The notes beneath the pieces were generated by a model, which searched no databases, was not told where the DNA came from, and was given only the letters and a program-made list of their open reading frames with translations. Positions 29,135 through 38,911 of a stretch of DNA of 64,000 bases are shown piece after piece. Each line of letters opens with the position of its first letter. The stretch's first letter is position 1. The stretch lies in assembly GCA_003132665.1 (NCBI GenBank), contig PKYN01000009.1, positions 349,635 through 413,634 of the forward strand. Reading direction: 5' to 3'. Made by a program: the position numbers and the translations under genes. Origin of the DNA: Actinomycetota bacterium (GTDB lineage Bacteria > Actinomycetota > Thermoleophilia > Gaiellales > Gaiellaceae).

Positions 29135-30661
29135 CTACATCTTCTCGGGCGCCTCGACCCCGATCAGGTCGAGGCAGCGGGCGATCACCGAGCGCGTCGT
29201 CTGGCAGAGGCCGAGCCGGAAGGACTGGGCCTTCGACCCGATCACGCGGCGATGATGGTAGAAGCGGTGGAAGTCGTCGGCGAGGCGGATCGCATAGGTC
29301 GGAATCGCCTGCGGCGCTCGGCGCTCGGTCGCCCCGTGCGCCACTTTGGGAAACTCGACCAGCCTCTTCAGCAGGCCGCGTTCCTCGTCCGACAGCTCCT
29401 CTGGCGGCTCGGCGTTGGCCTCGATCGTCCCGCCGGCCTTGGCTAGGATGCTCGAGATACGAGCGTGGGCGTACTGGACGTAGTACACGGGGTTTTTCTG
29501 CGAGTGCTCGGCGGCCAGCTCGACATCGAGCTCGATCGTCTGGTCGGGGCCACGCGAGACGAGATACCAGCGCGCGGCGTCCAGGCCGATCAACTCGATC
29601 AGCTCGTCCAGCAGCACGATGTCGCCGCGGCGTTTGGACATCTTCTTCGTCCGGCCGCCTTCCAGGATGTGCACCAGCTGGTAGAGGATGACCTCGACCT
29701 TTTCGGGGTCGTCGCCGAGCAGGCGCGCCGCCACCCGGTACCAGTCGCGCACGCCGTGGTGGTCGGCGCCGAGCACGTAGATCGCCCGCTCGAAGCCTCG
29801 CTCCAGCTTGTCGGCCAGATAGGCGAGATCGGCGGCCTCATAGGTCGGGTTGCCGCCGCGCTCGGGCGAGCGCACGAGCACGCGATCCTTCTCGTCGTCG
29901 AGGGCGGTCGAGCGCACGAAGAGAGCGCCGTCGGCGGTGTAGGTGTCGAGCTTTTCGAGCAGGGCGGGCAGGCGCTTCTCCATCTCGCTCTGGTACGCAA
30001 AGTTGTCGATGTGAACGCGGAAACGCTCCAGCGTTTGACCGATCGAGGCGATCATCGCCGGCACCGGATCTCCCTTGGCGCCGCGCGCGATCTCGAAGAC
30101 GTAGTCGCCGAGGTAACCGCCTTCGGGCGGCTCCTCCCCACGCCGCCGGGCCTCCACCGAGGCGCGGAAGAGGTCTATCTGCGTGCCCTGATCGTTGACG
30201 TAGTACTCGCGCGCGACCTCGTTGCCGCTGAACGCGAGCAGGCGCGCCAGCGAGTCGCCGTAGGCGGCGTTTCGCCCCGACCCGACCGTGAGCGGGCCGG
30301 TGGGATTGGCCGAGACCAGCTCGACCTGAACGCGCGCGGGATGCGGCGAGGAAGCGGCTCCGTAGTCGATTCCCGCAGCCAGCATCTCGGCTAGCGCCTC
30401 GCCGTACCAGCTGGAGTCGAGAAATAGGTTGAGAAAGCCGGGCCCTGCGACCTCCGCTCGCTCGACACCGCGGATACGCTCGGCGGCCTGCTTCAGCTCT
30501 TCGGCCAGCTCGCGCGGGCTCGTTCGCCGCTCGGGCGCCAGGCGAAGCGCGACATTGGTGGCGAAATCTCCGTGCTTGGGATCGCTCGGCCGCTCCAGCT
30601 CGACTGCAGCACCGACCGCGCCGGCCAGCTCGCCGGCCAGACGCTCGAGTGCGAGGCTCAC
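29135..30661 (-). CDS. argS: Arginyl-tRNA synthetase
   Basis: Charges tRNA-Arg. Domain order fits class Ia ArgRS: an N-terminal Add-1-like domain (HGDFATNVALRLA), the Rossmann core and KMSKR (340-344). A C-terminal DALR anticodon-binding domain (ISSILAKAG...ADDFHRFYHHRRV) follows. The class I HIGH motif, usually HVGH or similar after SANPTGPL, reads TVGS here (125-128). The protein is 508 residues, somewhat short. It overlaps the channel gene upstream by 4 nt. Confidence 0.93.
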   Translation of the reverse strand: MSLALERLAGELAGAVGAAVELERPSDPKHGDFATNVALRLAPERRTSPRELAEELKQAAERIRGVERAEVAGPGFLNLFLDSSWYGEALAEMLAAGIDYGAASSPHPARVQVELVSANPTGPLTVGSGRNAAYGDSLARLLAFSGNEVAREYYVNDQGTQIDLFRASVEARRRGEEPPEGGYLGDYVFEIARGAKGDPVPAMIASIGQTLERFRVHIDNFAYQSEMEKRLPALLEKLDTYTADGALFVRSTALDDEKDRVLVRSPERGGNPTYEAADLAYLADKLERGFERAIYVLGADHHGVRDWYRVAARLLGDDPEKVEVILYQLVHILEGGRTKKMSKRRGDIVLLDELIELIGLDAARWYLVSRGPDQTIELDVELAAEHSQKNPVYYVQYAHARISSILAKAGGTIEANAEPPEELSDEERGLLKRLVEFPKVAHGATERRAPQAIPTYAIRLADDFHRFYHHRRVIGSKAQSFRLGLCQTTRSVIARCLDLIGVEAPEKM

Positions 30662-31683
30662 CTGGGCTCCCGCTCTTTCGGTGTGAACAGCTCTTCCAGC
30701 GCGCGCAGCTCGGCCGGCTTGCCCACCCCGATGATGATGTCGCCCTCCTCCAGTGGCAGCGAGCGAGACGGCGCCGTGTCGAAGCTGCCGTCCGCCTTGC
30801 GAACGGCGATGATCAGCGCGCCGGTCGTGTCGCGCACGCGCAGCGCTCCGATCGTCTCGCCCACATGCAGGCAGCCGGCGGTCACGACGATCTCCTCGAA
30901 TTGGAGCTCGTCGGAGCCCGTCGTCGAGGCCACGTCGAGGTAGGCGGCCACCTGTGGCTTCAGTACCAGCTTGGCCATCTCGCGGCCGGCGGTCGAGTAC
31001 GGCTGAACGATGCGGTCGGCGCCGGCCATGCGCAGCTTCTTGGCGGCGTCGTCATCGGACGCTCGGGCGACGATCAGGATGTCCGGGCGCGCAGCCCGCG
31101 CCGACAGGGTGATGTAGAGATTGTCGACGTCGGAGTCGGCCGAAGCCACGAGCCCCCTCGCCCGCTCGATGCCCGCGGCGATGAGGTTGGCGTCCTCCGT
31201 GCCCGAACCTTCGACCAGGACGTCGCCGTTTCGCTTCGCGGCCTCAAGCGCGTCTTGGTGAAAGTCGACTATCAGGTAGGGCTCGCCCGACTCGCGGAAC
31301 TCGCGCGCGGCGCGGCGGCCGACGCGGCCGTAGCCGCAGATGATGAAGTGGTTGGTCATCGCTTCGATCGTCAAGCGTTTCCTCCGCTCTTGCCAAGCTC
31401 CTGTTACGAGACCACGGGCGATAGCCTCTGCGATCGCTCCCGCGACGTAGAGGAAGATTGCCACGCCGAAGAGAATCATGACGATCGTGAAGATGCGCTC
31501 GGCGTTCGTATCCGGCGCCGAGTCGAACCCGCTCAGCGAGATGGCCACCAGCGAGCGATAAAACGCCGCGATCCAGCCTTCTCCGAAACCGTGGAATCCC
31601 ACCGTGCCCACGCCCAGCACAGCCAGCAGAGCGAGGATGGCAAGCTCGAAGCGGCGCAAGCCGACACTTTTCAAGTTCTTCAT
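30658..31683 (-). CDS. Potassium channel-like protein with RCK (TrkA-N/TrkA-C) domains
   Basis: A 341-residue protein. It has two N-terminal spans (residues 12-30 and 64-88) around a pore loop, then a TrkA-N Rossmann domain (FIICGYGRVGRRAAREF, 113-129) and a TrkA-C domain (VGETIGALRVRDTTGALIIAV). The layout is that of MthK-type K+ channels, but the selectivity filter, normally TVGYG, reads SLSGFDSAP (49-57). Possibly non-selective, or a regulator rather than a channel. Co-transcribed with argS, whose start overlaps its stop. Confidence 0.82.
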   Translation of the reverse strand: MKNLKSVGLRRFELAILALLAVLGVGTVGFHGFGEGWIAAFYRSLVAISLSGFDSAPDTNAERIFTIVMILFGVAIFLYVAGAIAEAIARGLVTGAWQERRKRLTIEAMTNHFIICGYGRVGRRAAREFRESGEPYLIVDFHQDALEAAKRNGDVLVEGSGTEDANLIAAGIERARGLVASADSDVDNLYITLSARAARPDILIVARASDDDAAKKLRMAGADRIVQPYSTAGREMAKLVLKPQVAAYLDVASTTGSDELQFEEIVVTAGCLHVGETIGALRVRDTTGALIIAVRKADGSFDTAPSRSLPLEEGDIIIGVGKPAELRALEELFTPKEREPR

Positions 31684-31707
31684 GATCTCGGCCTGTATCG
31701 TAGAGGC

Positions 31708-32010
31708 ATGGAAGACGAAGGCCTAGACAGACAGCTGAACATTCATTTCGATCCGTCTCTTCTGGCGGGCGTGTACGCGAACTTCGCCAATGTCAGCTTC
31801 TCGGACTACGAGTTCACTATCACCTTCGCCCGCATCGATCACGAGGTCGAGGAAGGCGACGTACCGGGCGTCGTGGTTACGCGCGTGAACGCTTCGCACA
31901 CCTTCATGCGCGAGCTGATAGATGCGATGGAAGACTCTTGGTCGAAGTGGACGACGACGCAAGGGATCAAGAACCTCCCCGAGGCTCCGCCCTCGCCCGA
32001 GCGCGACTAG
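31708..32010 (+). CDS. DUF3467 family protein
   Basis: A 100-residue protein with the DUF3467 pattern: FDPSLLAGVYANFANVSFSDYEFTITFARID followed by VVTRVNASHTFMRELIDAMEDSWSKW. Start at MEDEGLDRQ; the frame stays open upstream but lies antisense to the channel gene. The family is widespread and uncharacterised. Divergent from the channel-argS pair and 15 bp upstream of the phosphoesterase gene. Confidence 0.82.
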   Translation: MEDEGLDRQLNIHFDPSLLAGVYANFANVSFSDYEFTITFARIDHEVEEGDVPGVVVTRVNASHTFMRELIDAMEDSWSKWTTTQGIKNLPEAPPSPERD

Positions 32011-32025
32011 GAACGAACGAAGCGA

Positions 32026-32751
32026 ATGCGCGTCGCCGTCATCTCCGACGTTCATTCGAACCTGCACGCGCTCGAGGCGGTACGACGCGATATCGAGCGC
32101 GAGCACCCCGACGAGGTCTGGAACCTCGGAGACAGCGTCGGCTACGGTCCGCGTCCAAGCGAGTGCTGCGAGGAGCTCGGGCGCCTGGCGAGCCTGTCTC
32201 TGGTCGGCAATCACGACCTCGCCGCGATCGGGCGAATCTCGTTGGACGGCTTCTCTCCGGTAGCCGCAGCGGCCGCCGCCTGGACGCGAGAGCACCTCGG
32301 CAGCTCCAGCGCCTATCTCGAGAACCTGCAGCCTACGGCCAAGCTCACCGGTTGCGAGCTCTACCACGGCAGCCCGCGCGAGCCGGTCTGGGCTTACGTG
32401 TTGAGGGCGGTAAACGCCGCCGATGCCTTCTCGCTCAGTAGCGAGCCGCTCGTGCTCGTCGGTCACTCCCACTACGCTCTGGCCGCCTCGTTGGTCGGCG
32501 AAGAGCTGGGATTCGGCCTCGCGCCCGGCGGAACGACCATCGATCTCTCCACCGGCCGCTGGCTGCTCAATCCCGGCTCGGTCGGTCAGCCTCGCGACGG
32601 CGATTCGAGGTCGGCCTACCTCCTGCTCGACCTGGACGCGGGCAGCGCCGAGTTCAGGCGAGTCGCGTACGAGATCGAACGCACCCAGGTCGAGATTCGC
32701 GAAGCCGGACTGCCGGAGCAGCTCGCGAGCCGGCTATCGCGCGGTTTCTGA
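32026..32751 (+). CDS. Calcineurin-like metallophosphoesterase
   Basis: A 241-residue YfcE-type phosphoesterase with metal-ligand motifs in order: DVHSN (8-12), GDSVGYGPRP, GNHD and GHSH, ending with the NPGSVGQPRDGD segment typical of the family. Likely hydrolyses phosphodiesters or phosphomonoesters in the cytoplasm; substrate unknown. Probably co-transcribed with the DUF3467 gene. Confidence 0.88.
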   Translation: MRVAVISDVHSNLHALEAVRRDIEREHPDEVWNLGDSVGYGPRPSECCEELGRLASLSLVGNHDLAAIGRISLDGFSPVAAAAAAWTREHLGSSSAYLENLQPTAKLTGCELYHGSPREPVWAYVLRAVNAADAFSLSSEPLVLVGHSHYALAASLVGEELGFGLAPGGTTIDLSTGRWLLNPGSVGQPRDGDSRSAYLLLDLDAGSAEFRRVAYEIERTQVEIREAGLPEQLASRLSRGF

Positions 32752-32770
32752 GCAGGTCGCGGAGCGCCGC

Positions 32771-33364
32771 TCAGCTCGAGCCGACGCTCTTACTTTCGCT
32801 CTCGCCGAGGATCGAAACCACGACGCCCTGCTCCTCGAGCGCCTGCTGAACCTCTTCCCGGGCCTTGAAGATGCGCCACTTGACGGTCGCCAGCGTCACG
32901 TCGAGCGTGTCGGAGATCTCGTTGTAGGAAAGCCCCGCGATGTCGCGCAACAGCAGCGCCTCCTTGAGATCGGGGCTCAGCCTGTCGACCTCGGAGAGGA
33001 GGATGTCGATCGCCTCACTTTGCTCGATCGGAGCGTCGACCACCTCGAGCTGCGGTGCGTCCTCGATCGCCACGAGAGACCTCGGCCGGCGTTCGGCGGC
33101 TCGCATCTCGTCGATCACGCGGTTCTTGGCCACCTGGAAGAGCCAGGTCGTGAACCGCGCACGGCGCGAGTAGCCGCGCAGGCCGCGAAAGACGCGCAGG
33201 AAAACGTCTTGAGTAAGATCTTCCGCCAGCGCACGATCGCCGACCATGCGCAGCACGTAGTTGAAGATGGGCGCTTCGTAAGCGCGCACGATAAGCGCGA
33301 AGGCGCGCTCGTCACCACGCTGCGCCCTGCGAATTACTGCCATATCAGGCTGCTGAATAGCCAT
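32771..33364 (-). CDS. ECF-type RNA polymerase sigma factor
   Basis: A 197-residue sigma factor with region 2 (AFALIVRAYEAPIFNYVLRMVGD then AEDLTQDVFLRVFRGL) and region 4 (LLRDIAGLSYNEISDTLDVTLATVKWRIFKAREEV). The tail after region 4 is short, with no extra domain. No anti-sigma gene is adjacent: upstream is gpmI (30 bp away, same strand) and downstream is convergent. A second ATG eight codons in is an alternative start. Confidence 0.9.
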   Translation of the reverse strand: MAIQQPDMAVIRRAQRGDERAFALIVRAYEAPIFNYVLRMVGDRALAEDLTQDVFLRVFRGLRGYSRRARFTTWLFQVAKNRVIDEMRAAERRPRSLVAIEDAPQLEVVDAPIEQSEAIDILLSEVDRLSPDLKEALLLRDIAGLSYNEISDTLDVTLATVKWRIFKAREEVQQALEEQGVVVSILGESESKSVGSS

Positions 33365-33394
33365 GGCAGCCTGAGTATAGACCCCGCTATTTGC

Positions 33395-34918
33395 TTATTG
33401 AATGACCGAAACCCCGGTAATTGCTAAGGGTTTCCTAAGATTTAGCAAAGCAATTGCGGTCGGAATTAGGTCGGACAGCTCGCCGCCGGAGCGGAGTTTC
33501 GCGCCCTCCACGGTCACTATCAGCGGCACCTGACTGGTGGTGTGAGCAGTGAAAATGGAGACTCCGTCGTCGGCCAGCATCTTCTCGCTGTTGCCATGGT
33601 CGGCGGTGATCAGACACACGCCGCCCTGTGCGTGAACGGCCGCCACGACCTCGCCGAGGCACTTGTCCACCGCTTCCAGTGCTTCGATTGTGGCCGGAAT
33701 CGAGCCGGTGTGACCGACCATGTCGGCGTTGGCGAAGTTGACGACCGCGAAGGCGTACTTACCGCTGCCGATCGCCTCGCAGAAGCGGCGCGCCACCTCG
33801 GGTGCCGACATCTCCGGCTTCTTGTCGTAGCTCGGGACTTCGCGCGGCGACGGGACGAGAATGCGATCCTCGCCCGGGAACTCCTCTTCGCGCCCGCCGT
33901 TGAAGAAGTACGTGACGTGCGCATATTTCTCGGTCTCGGCGATGTGCAGCTGCTTGAGCCCGTTCTCCGAGAGGAGCTGAGCCATGGTCTCGGTCACGTT
34001 CACGTCGTCGTAGGCGACCGGGCAATCGAGATCGTCGTCGTAGCTCATCATCGTCGTAAGGTCGTAGCCGCGCTCGAGCAGCTTGCTCGAGAGCTGACGC
34101 GCACGATCCGGGCGGAAGTTGAAGAAGATGAGCGCGTCCTTCTTGTCGATGCGAGGCCGCCCGTCGAGCACGATCGGCTTGATGAACTCGTCCGTGACGT
34201 CCTCGTCGTAGCTCTCCTGGATCGCGGCGGCGGGGTCAGAGGCCCGCTTTCCCTTTCCTTCGATCAACGCGTCCAGAGCGATGTCGATCCGGTCCCAGCG
34301 CTTGTCGCGGTCCATCGCGTAGTAGCGGCCGATGACGCTCGAGACGCGCTCGGGCGGGAGCTCGGCCACGTCCGCGACCGCCGCGTGCGGCGAAACGTCG
34401 CGCCCGTCGGTGAAGGCATCCACGAAAGTCTTCTCGTACATCCCCTGCCGCTTGGCTATTTCGAGCAGCCCGCGCAGGTGATCGATGTGGGAATGGACGC
34501 CTCCGTAGGAGACGAGACCAAGTAGATGGACGTTCCCACCTCGCTCGCGCGCCCGCTCGAAGGCGCCTAGAAGCACCCTATTCTCGAGCAGGGCGCCGCT
34601 TTCGACGTCGTCATTCAGGCGCTGCAGGCTCTGCTTGAGGATCCGACCCGACCCGATCGTCAGGTGTCCCACCTCGGAGTTGCCCATCTGGCCGTCGGGC
34701 AGGCCGACGGCAGCGCCCGAGCACTTGATGCTCGTGTGCGGATACGTCGCGAGCAGGCGGTCGTAAACGGGAGTGTCGGCCAGCGAGACCGCGTTGCCCG
34801 GGCCGGCCGGCGCCTCGCCCCAACCGTCGAGGATGACCAGCGCGACCAGCGGCACCGTCCTCGGCGACGAGGGAGCTTTCGCTCCCCCGTCGCTTTCAGC
34901 AGGCGCGGATTCGCTCAC
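33395..34918 (-). CDS. gpmI: Phosphoglycerate mutase, 2,3-bisphosphoglycerate-independent
   Basis: Interconverts 3- and 2-phosphoglycerate using two Mn2+ ions. DGWG near the start, the phosphoserine motif MGNSEVGHLTIGSGR, FTDGRDVSP, FNFRPDRARQL and the C-terminal ADHGNSEKM are diagnostic; 507 residues is normal. The final 25 codons are unusually AT-rich for the window but still encode the conserved closing LLNLRKP. Last glycolytic gene of gap-pgk-tpiA-gpmI. Confidence 0.96.
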   Translation of the reverse strand: MSESAPAESDGGAKAPSSPRTVPLVALVILDGWGEAPAGPGNAVSLADTPVYDRLLATYPHTSIKCSGAAVGLPDGQMGNSEVGHLTIGSGRILKQSLQRLNDDVESGALLENRVLLGAFERARERGGNVHLLGLVSYGGVHSHIDHLRGLLEIAKRQGMYEKTFVDAFTDGRDVSPHAAVADVAELPPERVSSVIGRYYAMDRDKRWDRIDIALDALIEGKGKRASDPAAAIQESYDEDVTDEFIKPIVLDGRPRIDKKDALIFFNFRPDRARQLSSKLLERGYDLTTMMSYDDDLDCPVAYDDVNVTETMAQLLSENGLKQLHIAETEKYAHVTYFFNGGREEEFPGEDRILVPSPREVPSYDKKPEMSAPEVARRFCEAIGSGKYAFAVVNFANADMVGHTGSIPATIEALEAVDKCLGEVVAAVHAQGGVCLITADHGNSEKMLADDGVSIFTAHTTSQVPLIVTVEGAKLRSGGELSDLIPTAIALLNLRKPLAITGVSVIQ

Positions 34919-35634
34919 GCGACGACCGCTGCGGCCGCACAGAGCGAGACGAACGAGTCGACGTCCAGCGAGGCTCCGCCGACCAGCGCGCCGTTCACGT
35001 TGGGCTGGCTCATCAACTCGCCCGCGTTGTCGGGCTTGACCGAGCCGCCGTAGAGAATCGGGACGTCGATGATGCTGCGAATGAAGGCGTGCGCATCCTC
35101 TGCCTGAGCCGGAGAGGCCGTCTTGCCGGTGCCGATGGCCCAGACGGGCTCGTAGGCGATGACCAACCGCTCGTGTACGCCGATCTCGCTGACGATCGGG
35201 GCGAGCTGACGTGCCAGCACGGCCTCGGTCTCGTTCGCGTCGCGTTCGCTCTCGAGCTCGCCGACGCAGGCGATCACTTTCATCCCCGCGTCGATCGTGG
35301 CCTTGGCCCTTTTCGCCACCGTTTCGTCGGTCTCGCCGAAGTACTGGCGCCGCTCGGAGTGCCCGACAATCGAGCCGGCCGCACCAAGCTCGGCCAGCAT
35401 TCCGGTCGAGATCTCTCCGGTGAAGGCGCCGTTCTCGGCCCAGTGAACGTTCTGGGCATAGACCGAGATCTCGCTGCCGGCCAGCTCGGCGATCGCATTT
35501 GCGAGTGCGACATAGGGCGGGCAGACGGCGACATCGACATTGCCGACGTCCCCGATCGACTCACGTAGTGCCCGGCAGAAGCTCGCGGCCTCCGACGGGG
35601 TCTTGAACATCTTCCAGTTACCGGCGATCAGCAT
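34915..35634 (-). CDS. tpiA: Triose-phosphate isomerase
   Basis: A TIM-barrel enzyme of 239 residues. Active-site residues lie in GNWKM (Lys), GHSERR (His) and AYEPVWAIGTG (Glu), with the phosphate-binding YGGSVKPDN and GGASLD at the C-terminus. It overlaps gpmI by 4 nt and follows pgk by 10 nt. Confidence 0.97.
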   Translation of the reverse strand: MLIAGNWKMFKTPSEAASFCRALRESIGDVGNVDVAVCPPYVALANAIAELAGSEISVYAQNVHWAENGAFTGEISTGMLAELGAAGSIVGHSERRQYFGETDETVAKRAKATIDAGMKVIACVGELESERDANETEAVLARQLAPIVSEIGVHERLVIAYEPVWAIGTGKTASPAQAEDAHAFIRSIIDVPILYGGSVKPDNAGELMSQPNVNGALVGGASLDVDSFVSLCAAAAVVA

Positions 35635-35644
35635 TCGCCTCTCC

Positions 35645-36715
35645 TCAAGCCTCAGGGATTGCTAGGACGCCCGGCAGTTCCTTACCCTCGAGCAGCTCGA
35701 GCGAAGCGCCGCCGCCGGTCGAGACCCAGGAGATCCGGTTCTTGTAACCAAGCTCTTCGAGAGCCCGTACCGAGTCGCCGCCGCCGACCACCGAATAGGC
35801 GTCGGCCTTGGCGACCGCCTCGGCGACCGCCCGCGTGCCCTCGGCGAACACCGGGAACTCGAACACGCCCATCGGGCCGTTCCAGAAGATCGTCTTGGCG
35901 TGCGCGATGATCGAGCAGAAGCGCTCGCGCGTGCGCGGCCCGATGTCGTAGCGCTCCCAGCCTTCGGGAACGTCGAAGTAGTCGACGATCTGCGTGTCCG
36001 CGTCGGCCGCGAAGCGGTCTCCGATCACCGTATCGTCGGGAAGCTCGACGTCGCGCCCGACCGGATTGTCGGCGTGCACCTGCTCGGCCATCTTGCCGCC
36101 GATCAAGAGCTCGTCGGCCCGCTCGCCCAGCTTGCGCAAGACACCGATCTTGTCCTCGACCTTGAGGCCACCGACGATCACGACGAAGGGCCGCTCGACC
36201 TCGCCGAGGAGCTTGCTCAGCTCGTTCAGCTCGGCCTCGAGCAATAGCCCGGCGTAGGCCGGCAGCAGGTGGGCGACCGCCTCGGTGGAGGAGTGCGCCC
36301 GGTGCGCGGAGCCGAAGGCGTCGTTGACGTAGACATCGGCCTTGGCCGCCAGCTGCGCGGCATATTCGGGATCGTTCTTCGTCTCGCCGGCGACGTAGCG
36401 GGTGTTCTCGAGCACGCAGACCTGCGCGCTCGCGTCGTCGAAGGCCACGTCGCGCCCGAGCAGCTCGCTGAGGCGAGCTGCAACGGGCTTGAGCGAGAAC
36501 TTGGGATCGGCTACGCCCTTCGGCCGCCCGAGATGCGAGCAGCAGATGACGTTCGAGGCTCCCTTTTCGAGCAGGAGCTTGATCGTCGGCAGCGCCGCGC
36601 GAATGCGCGTGTCGTCGGCAACCTTGCCCTCGTCGAGCGGAACGTTGAAATCGACGCGAACGAGGACGCGCTTGCCGGCGACGTCCGCGTCACGTACGGA
36701 ACGTGGCTTGTGCAC
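35645..36715 (-). CDS. pgk: Phosphoglycerate kinase (compact form)
   Basis: VDFNVP, SHLGRPKG, LENTRY, NDAFGSAHRAH, WNGPMGVFE, GGGDSV and STGGGASLELLEGK are all present, so it should be functional. At 356 residues it is roughly 35-40 shorter than most bacterial PGKs. Two usual loops appear deleted: after the N-domain strand before VCVLENTRY, and after GGKMA, where only a few residues precede LPDDTV. Confidence 0.95.
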   Translation of the reverse strand: MHKPRSVRDADVAGKRVLVRVDFNVPLDEGKVADDTRIRAALPTIKLLLEKGASNVICCSHLGRPKGVADPKFSLKPVAARLSELLGRDVAFDDASAQVCVLENTRYVAGETKNDPEYAAQLAAKADVYVNDAFGSAHRAHSSTEAVAHLLPAYAGLLLEAELNELSKLLGEVERPFVVIVGGLKVEDKIGVLRKLGERADELLIGGKMAEQVHADNPVGRDVELPDDTVIGDRFAADADTQIVDYFDVPEGWERYDIGPRTRERFCSIIAHAKTIFWNGPMGVFEFPVFAEGTRAVAEAVAKADAYSVVGGGDSVRALEELGYKNRISWVSTGGGASLELLEGKELPGVLAIPEA

Positions 36716-36733
36716 GGTTTTCGGCCTCCCCGA

Positions 36734-37789
<1,056 letters not shown>

Positions 37790-37827
37790 TCACCTGATAT
37801 CTGTTGATCAGAGCGGTTTTCGGACGC

Positions 37828-38757
37828 TCAGACGATCCGGCCGGGCTTTTCGGCGAGATCCTGCAAACGGCGCAGGCGACCGTGCAGCGTCGGCTTCGGG
37901 ATACCGGCTCGCTCTGCGAGCTCCGCGACCGAGCGCTGAGGACCACGCAACCGCAGCTGGGCCGTCTCACGCAGTGCGGGAGATAGACGCTCCAGCAGTC
38001 CCACGCGCTGAAGGCGGCGGATGGCCCGAAGTTGAGCCAGCGCGGCCTGGCTCGCCCGAGTGATGTTGGCCTGGTCGGCGTTGGCGAGCCTGTTCGCACC
38101 CGCCCGCGCCTCTCCGATCACGGAGCGCTCGGCAAGGGAAAGCGCGATATCGGAGGCGCCCGTCAGCGCGAGCAGGCCGGTCACCGCGTCGCTGCCCTTG
38201 GCGTAGGCGACGGCGTGCCGGTCGCGCTCGGCGACCTGAAGCTCCACCTCCTCTCGTGCCGCGATCTCGGCCAGGAAGGTCGCTCCTTCGAGGCTGGTCG
38301 TGCGAATCTCGAGATGGAGCGAGGGCGGTGCGCTGAGCGAGCCCGAGCCGAGGAGCGCTCCGCGTAGATAGGCGGCGCGGCAGCAGGCGCGGGCGGTCAC
38401 CCGCGCTGGAGGAACTTCGATCGGCGCCAAGCCCGCGTCGAGCACGCCGGCCTCGTTCAGGAGCTGAAGTGCCCGCGGCGAGCCGGATACGTGAAGCTGG
38501 TAGCGATTGTCGCGGTTGAAGGCGTGCTGGCGATAGGTGCGGATCTCCGACGAGATGCCAAAGGCGCGGAGTGCGGAAAAGGCTCTTCGCGCCACCGCCG
38601 CACCGGCCAGATCGAGATGAACCGAGATCTTCCCTTTACCCTCGAGGTGCGCCCTGCCGGCGCTGTGGAAGAGCGCCGAAAGCTCGGCCAGGCGATCGCA
38701 GTCGCGCCTCAGGGCGACGTGCGCAAGCTCCTCGTGAAGTTCATCGGAAAGCGGCAA
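37828..38757 (-). CDS. whiA: WhiA family DNA-binding regulator
   Basis: A 309-residue protein with a LAGLIDADG-derived N-terminal fold and a C-terminal HTH. Typical segments are DELHEELAHV, the middle CCRAAYLRGALLGSGSLS, and the C-terminal NRLANADQANITRASQAALAQL followed by ELAERAGIPKPTLHGRLRRL. The start is a TTG with no evident ribosome-binding site, so the exact N-terminus is uncertain. In actinobacteria WhiA controls sporulation or division genes; here it is next to gap as usual, but rapZ and yvcK are absent. Confidence 0.92.
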   Translation of the reverse strand: MPLSDELHEELAHVALRRDCDRLAELSALFHSAGRAHLEGKGKISVHLDLAGAAVARRAFSALRAFGISSEIRTYRQHAFNRDNRYQLHVSGSPRALQLLNEAGVLDAGLAPIEVPPARVTARACCRAAYLRGALLGSGSLSAPPSLHLEIRTTSLEGATFLAEIAAREEVELQVAERDRHAVAYAKGSDAVTGLLALTGASDIALSLAERSVIGEARAGANRLANADQANITRASQAALAQLRAIRRLQRVGLLERLSPALRETAQLRLRGPQRSVAELAERAGIPKPTLHGRLRRLQDLAEKPGRIV

Positions 38758-38897
38758 CTACAGAAGGGTACGGGCACCGGGGGGCGAGCGGAAGAGCGGC
38801 CGCTCTAGCCATGTCAGTCGACCGGCCAACAGAAGCCGGCGCGTTCGACTCGACCGCCGTGCCGCAACCCGGATTTTTGCGAACGCTGCGAGAACCT

Positions 38898-38911
38898 TAG
38901 AATCACTAACC
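38898..38911 (+). promoter_or_regulatory. -10 box of a leaderless aldehyde dehydrogenase gene
   Basis: TAGAAT at 38898-38903 lies exactly 8 nt before the ATG at 38912, the spacing of leaderless actinobacterial genes. The -35 side is weak: TTGCGA is found only 15 bp upstream. No Shine-Dalgarno sequence precedes the ATG. Confidence 0.5.

Noticed and set aside
33395..33470. AT-rich patch considered as an intergenic regulatory region or transferred DNA
   Set aside because: It lies in frame within the conserved C-terminus of gpmI (LLNLRKPLAITGVSVIQ).
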